Shown in pieces: positions 5,994 through 6,659 of a DNA stretch of 6,659 bases. Source of the DNA: Thermodesulfobium sp. 4217-1 (GTDB lineage: Bacteria; Thermodesulfobiota; Thermodesulfobiia; Thermodesulfobiales; Thermodesulfobiaceae); the NCBI RefSeq assembly GCF_039822205.1, contig NZ_JBAGBW010000042.1, positions 1 through 6,659 of the forward strand. Reading direction: 5' to 3'. The translations under genes were made by a program, and so were the position numbers. The notes under the pieces are model-generated. The model saw nothing but the letters and a program-made list of their open reading frames with translations, was not told the DNA's origin and made no database searches. Numbering within the stretch: position 1 is the first letter of the stretch; each line of letters opens with the position of its first letter.

Positions 5994-6334
5994 TTAAAGT
6001 TTCTCACAAACTAAAACAATTAACTTTTCTATAACTTTATTGAATTCTTCGGATGGCAACTTGTAAATAAATTTGATTTTTGCTTTCCAATCAAGACTTT
6101 TTACTTGGTAAAATAATATCGCACCTTTTACTTCAATAATTTCATCAGGAATTAATACCTCAAATGGATAACCTTTTTTTGATTTGTTATCGGGCAAAGA
6201 ACTGCTAATCTAACTTTACCATTATAAGCTTTTGGAGACAAAACCAAAGCTGGTCTATAACCTGCCTGCTCATGTCCAGTTTGTGGGTTAAACATGATCC
6301 AAATAATGTCTCCTTTATCTGGAATATATTCCAT
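5994..6334 (-). pseudogene. mazF: MazF toxin (sequence-specific mRNA endoribonuclease), frameshifted
   Basis: The first frame (6152-6334) begins MEYIPDKGDIIWIMFNP, matching E. coli MazF (YVPDMGDLIWVDFDP), and keeps the active-site neighbourhood EQAGYRPALVLSP and LCPITNQ, with the catalytic Arg and Thr. It then runs off frame into VIHLRY and a stop. The second frame (5994-6197) continues the family with KKGYPFEVLIP and QVKSLDWKAK to a normal end. The switch lies in a run of seven A on the minus strand (6174-6180); one more A would give CPITNQKKGYPFEV and a 113-residue protein, against 111 in E. coli. The second frame's own start would be a TTG inside the gene, so it is not a real gene. Without the second half no functional toxin is made unless polymerase slips on the A-run. 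Confidence 0.85.
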
Positions 6335-6346
6335 ATTTCATCAAAT

Positions 6347-6580
6347 CTAATTCCCTACAACAAAGCCCGTGTCAACTTCATGATGAATGTTGTTATCTGT
6401 GATGCCAGATAGTAGCTCATTAAGTGTCTAATCTGATTTAGAAATAGGCTTAATAACTATTTCGTTTTTTATTTTGCTTATTTCTACTAGAGACTTGTTG
6501 TTTAGCTGCATTTCAGAAGCAAGTGGTTTTGGTATTCTTATAACAAGACTATTGCCCCACTTTTTAACTTTTGCACGCAT
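6347..6580 (-). pseudogene. mazE: MazE antitoxin (AbrB-fold), interrupted by an in-frame TAG
   Basis: The ATG at 6580 is preceded by GGAGGC (6587-6592), six bases away. The first 50 residues, MRAKVKKWGNSLVIRIPKPL and on to IVIKPISKSD, match the swapped-hairpin DNA-binding domain of MazE (E. coli: VKRWGNSPAVRIP). A TAG at 6428-6430 interrupts the frame. Beyond it the same frame continues for 26 codons as TLNELLSGITDNNIHHEVDT and FVVGN to a second TAG (6347-6349); this matches the toxin-binding tail of MazE ([20 protein letters not shown]). Full length would be about 77 residues, near the usual 82. The stop removes the part that wraps around MazF, leaving at most a DNA-binding fragment that could still occupy its operator. 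It ends 12 bases before mazF. Confidence 0.85.
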
Positions 6581-6596
6581 AAAACTGCCTCCAATT

Positions 6597-6612
6597 CGTT
6601 TATACAAAAACG
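6597..6612 (-). promoter_or_regulatory. Possible mazEF operator (short inverted repeat)
   Basis: CGTTT and AAACG flank six bases just upstream of the Shine-Dalgarno site of mazE. MazE-type antitoxins commonly repress their own promoter through palindromes in this place. TTGAAG followed after 17 bases by TATCGT on the minus strand could be the promoter. Both are weak, and the window ends soon after. Confidence 0.25.
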
Positions 6613-6659
6613 ATACACTATTTATTTGGTTTCTTCAAGACTAACATTTTTAAATTTTC

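Noticed and set aside
6428-6430. TAG read as an amino acid (recoded stop) in mazE
   Set aside because: TAG ends the intact flavoprotein gene in this window, no recoding signal is visible, and the toxin partner is broken too, so ordinary decay explains it.
1-6659. CRISPR array, rRNA, tRNA or insertion-sequence ends
   Set aside because: No regularly spaced direct repeats, no cloverleaf folds and no transposase motifs were found on either strand.

Overview
The window is AT-rich (roughly 30% G+C by eye) bacterial DNA with strong AGGAGG-type ribosome binding sites on its healthy genes. The gene families (free-standing PocR ligand-binding domain, small FMN-binding split-barrel protein, COG4315 repeat protein) are common in anaerobes. 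The density of broken genes, and the number of indels in A/T runs, fits a host-associated or otherwise genome-reducing lineage. Elusimicrobiota endosymbionts of the Endomicrobium type, where I recall decay of defence systems being described, are one candidate, but nothing here fixes the taxon.

Left part (1-2148), mostly intact. The 3' end of a membrane-protein gene enters from the left edge. It converges with a two-gene minus-strand operon (1332 to 469): a secreted COG4315 protein followed by a pyridoxamine-phosphate-oxidase-like flavoprotein. The operon ends at a 13-bp stem with a T-run. A 285-base spacer with promoter-like sequences separates this operon from a divergent PocR-domain gene (1618-2148). 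These three genes look like a small sensing/redox neighbourhood, but that link is inference.

Middle (2149-3344). After a striking G5-A-G3-A-G5 tract comes an orphan 265-residue protein without a visible Shine-Dalgarno site. Its C-terminal half faintly recalls HK97-type capsid proteins. About 320 bases with no convincing gene follow.

Right part (3345-6580), all on the minus strand: a decayed defence island. In transcription order it holds a mazEF toxin-antitoxin pair (mazE with an in-frame TAG, mazF with a one-base loss in a poly-A run), an apparently intact PD-(D/E)xK nuclease of the HsdR-N family, a beta-class DNA methyltransferase of the M.DpnA type broken by at least five indels, and a DpnII/MboI-family endonuclease lacking its N-terminal part and an internal segment. 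The methyltransferase-endonuclease order matches the end of the dpnM-dpnA-dpnB arrangement. No intact methyltransferase remains, so the restriction system is dead. The nuclease of 4749-5846 is the one member of the island that still looks functional.

The most informative observation is how the island died. The conserved HPTQKP methyltransferase motif is still encoded, but in the wrong frame between two compensating one-base slips in A/T runs. mazF has the same kind of slip. Larger deletions (motif I, the W-K-P-N junction, the endonuclease N-terminus) show that this is real decay and not only sequencing error.
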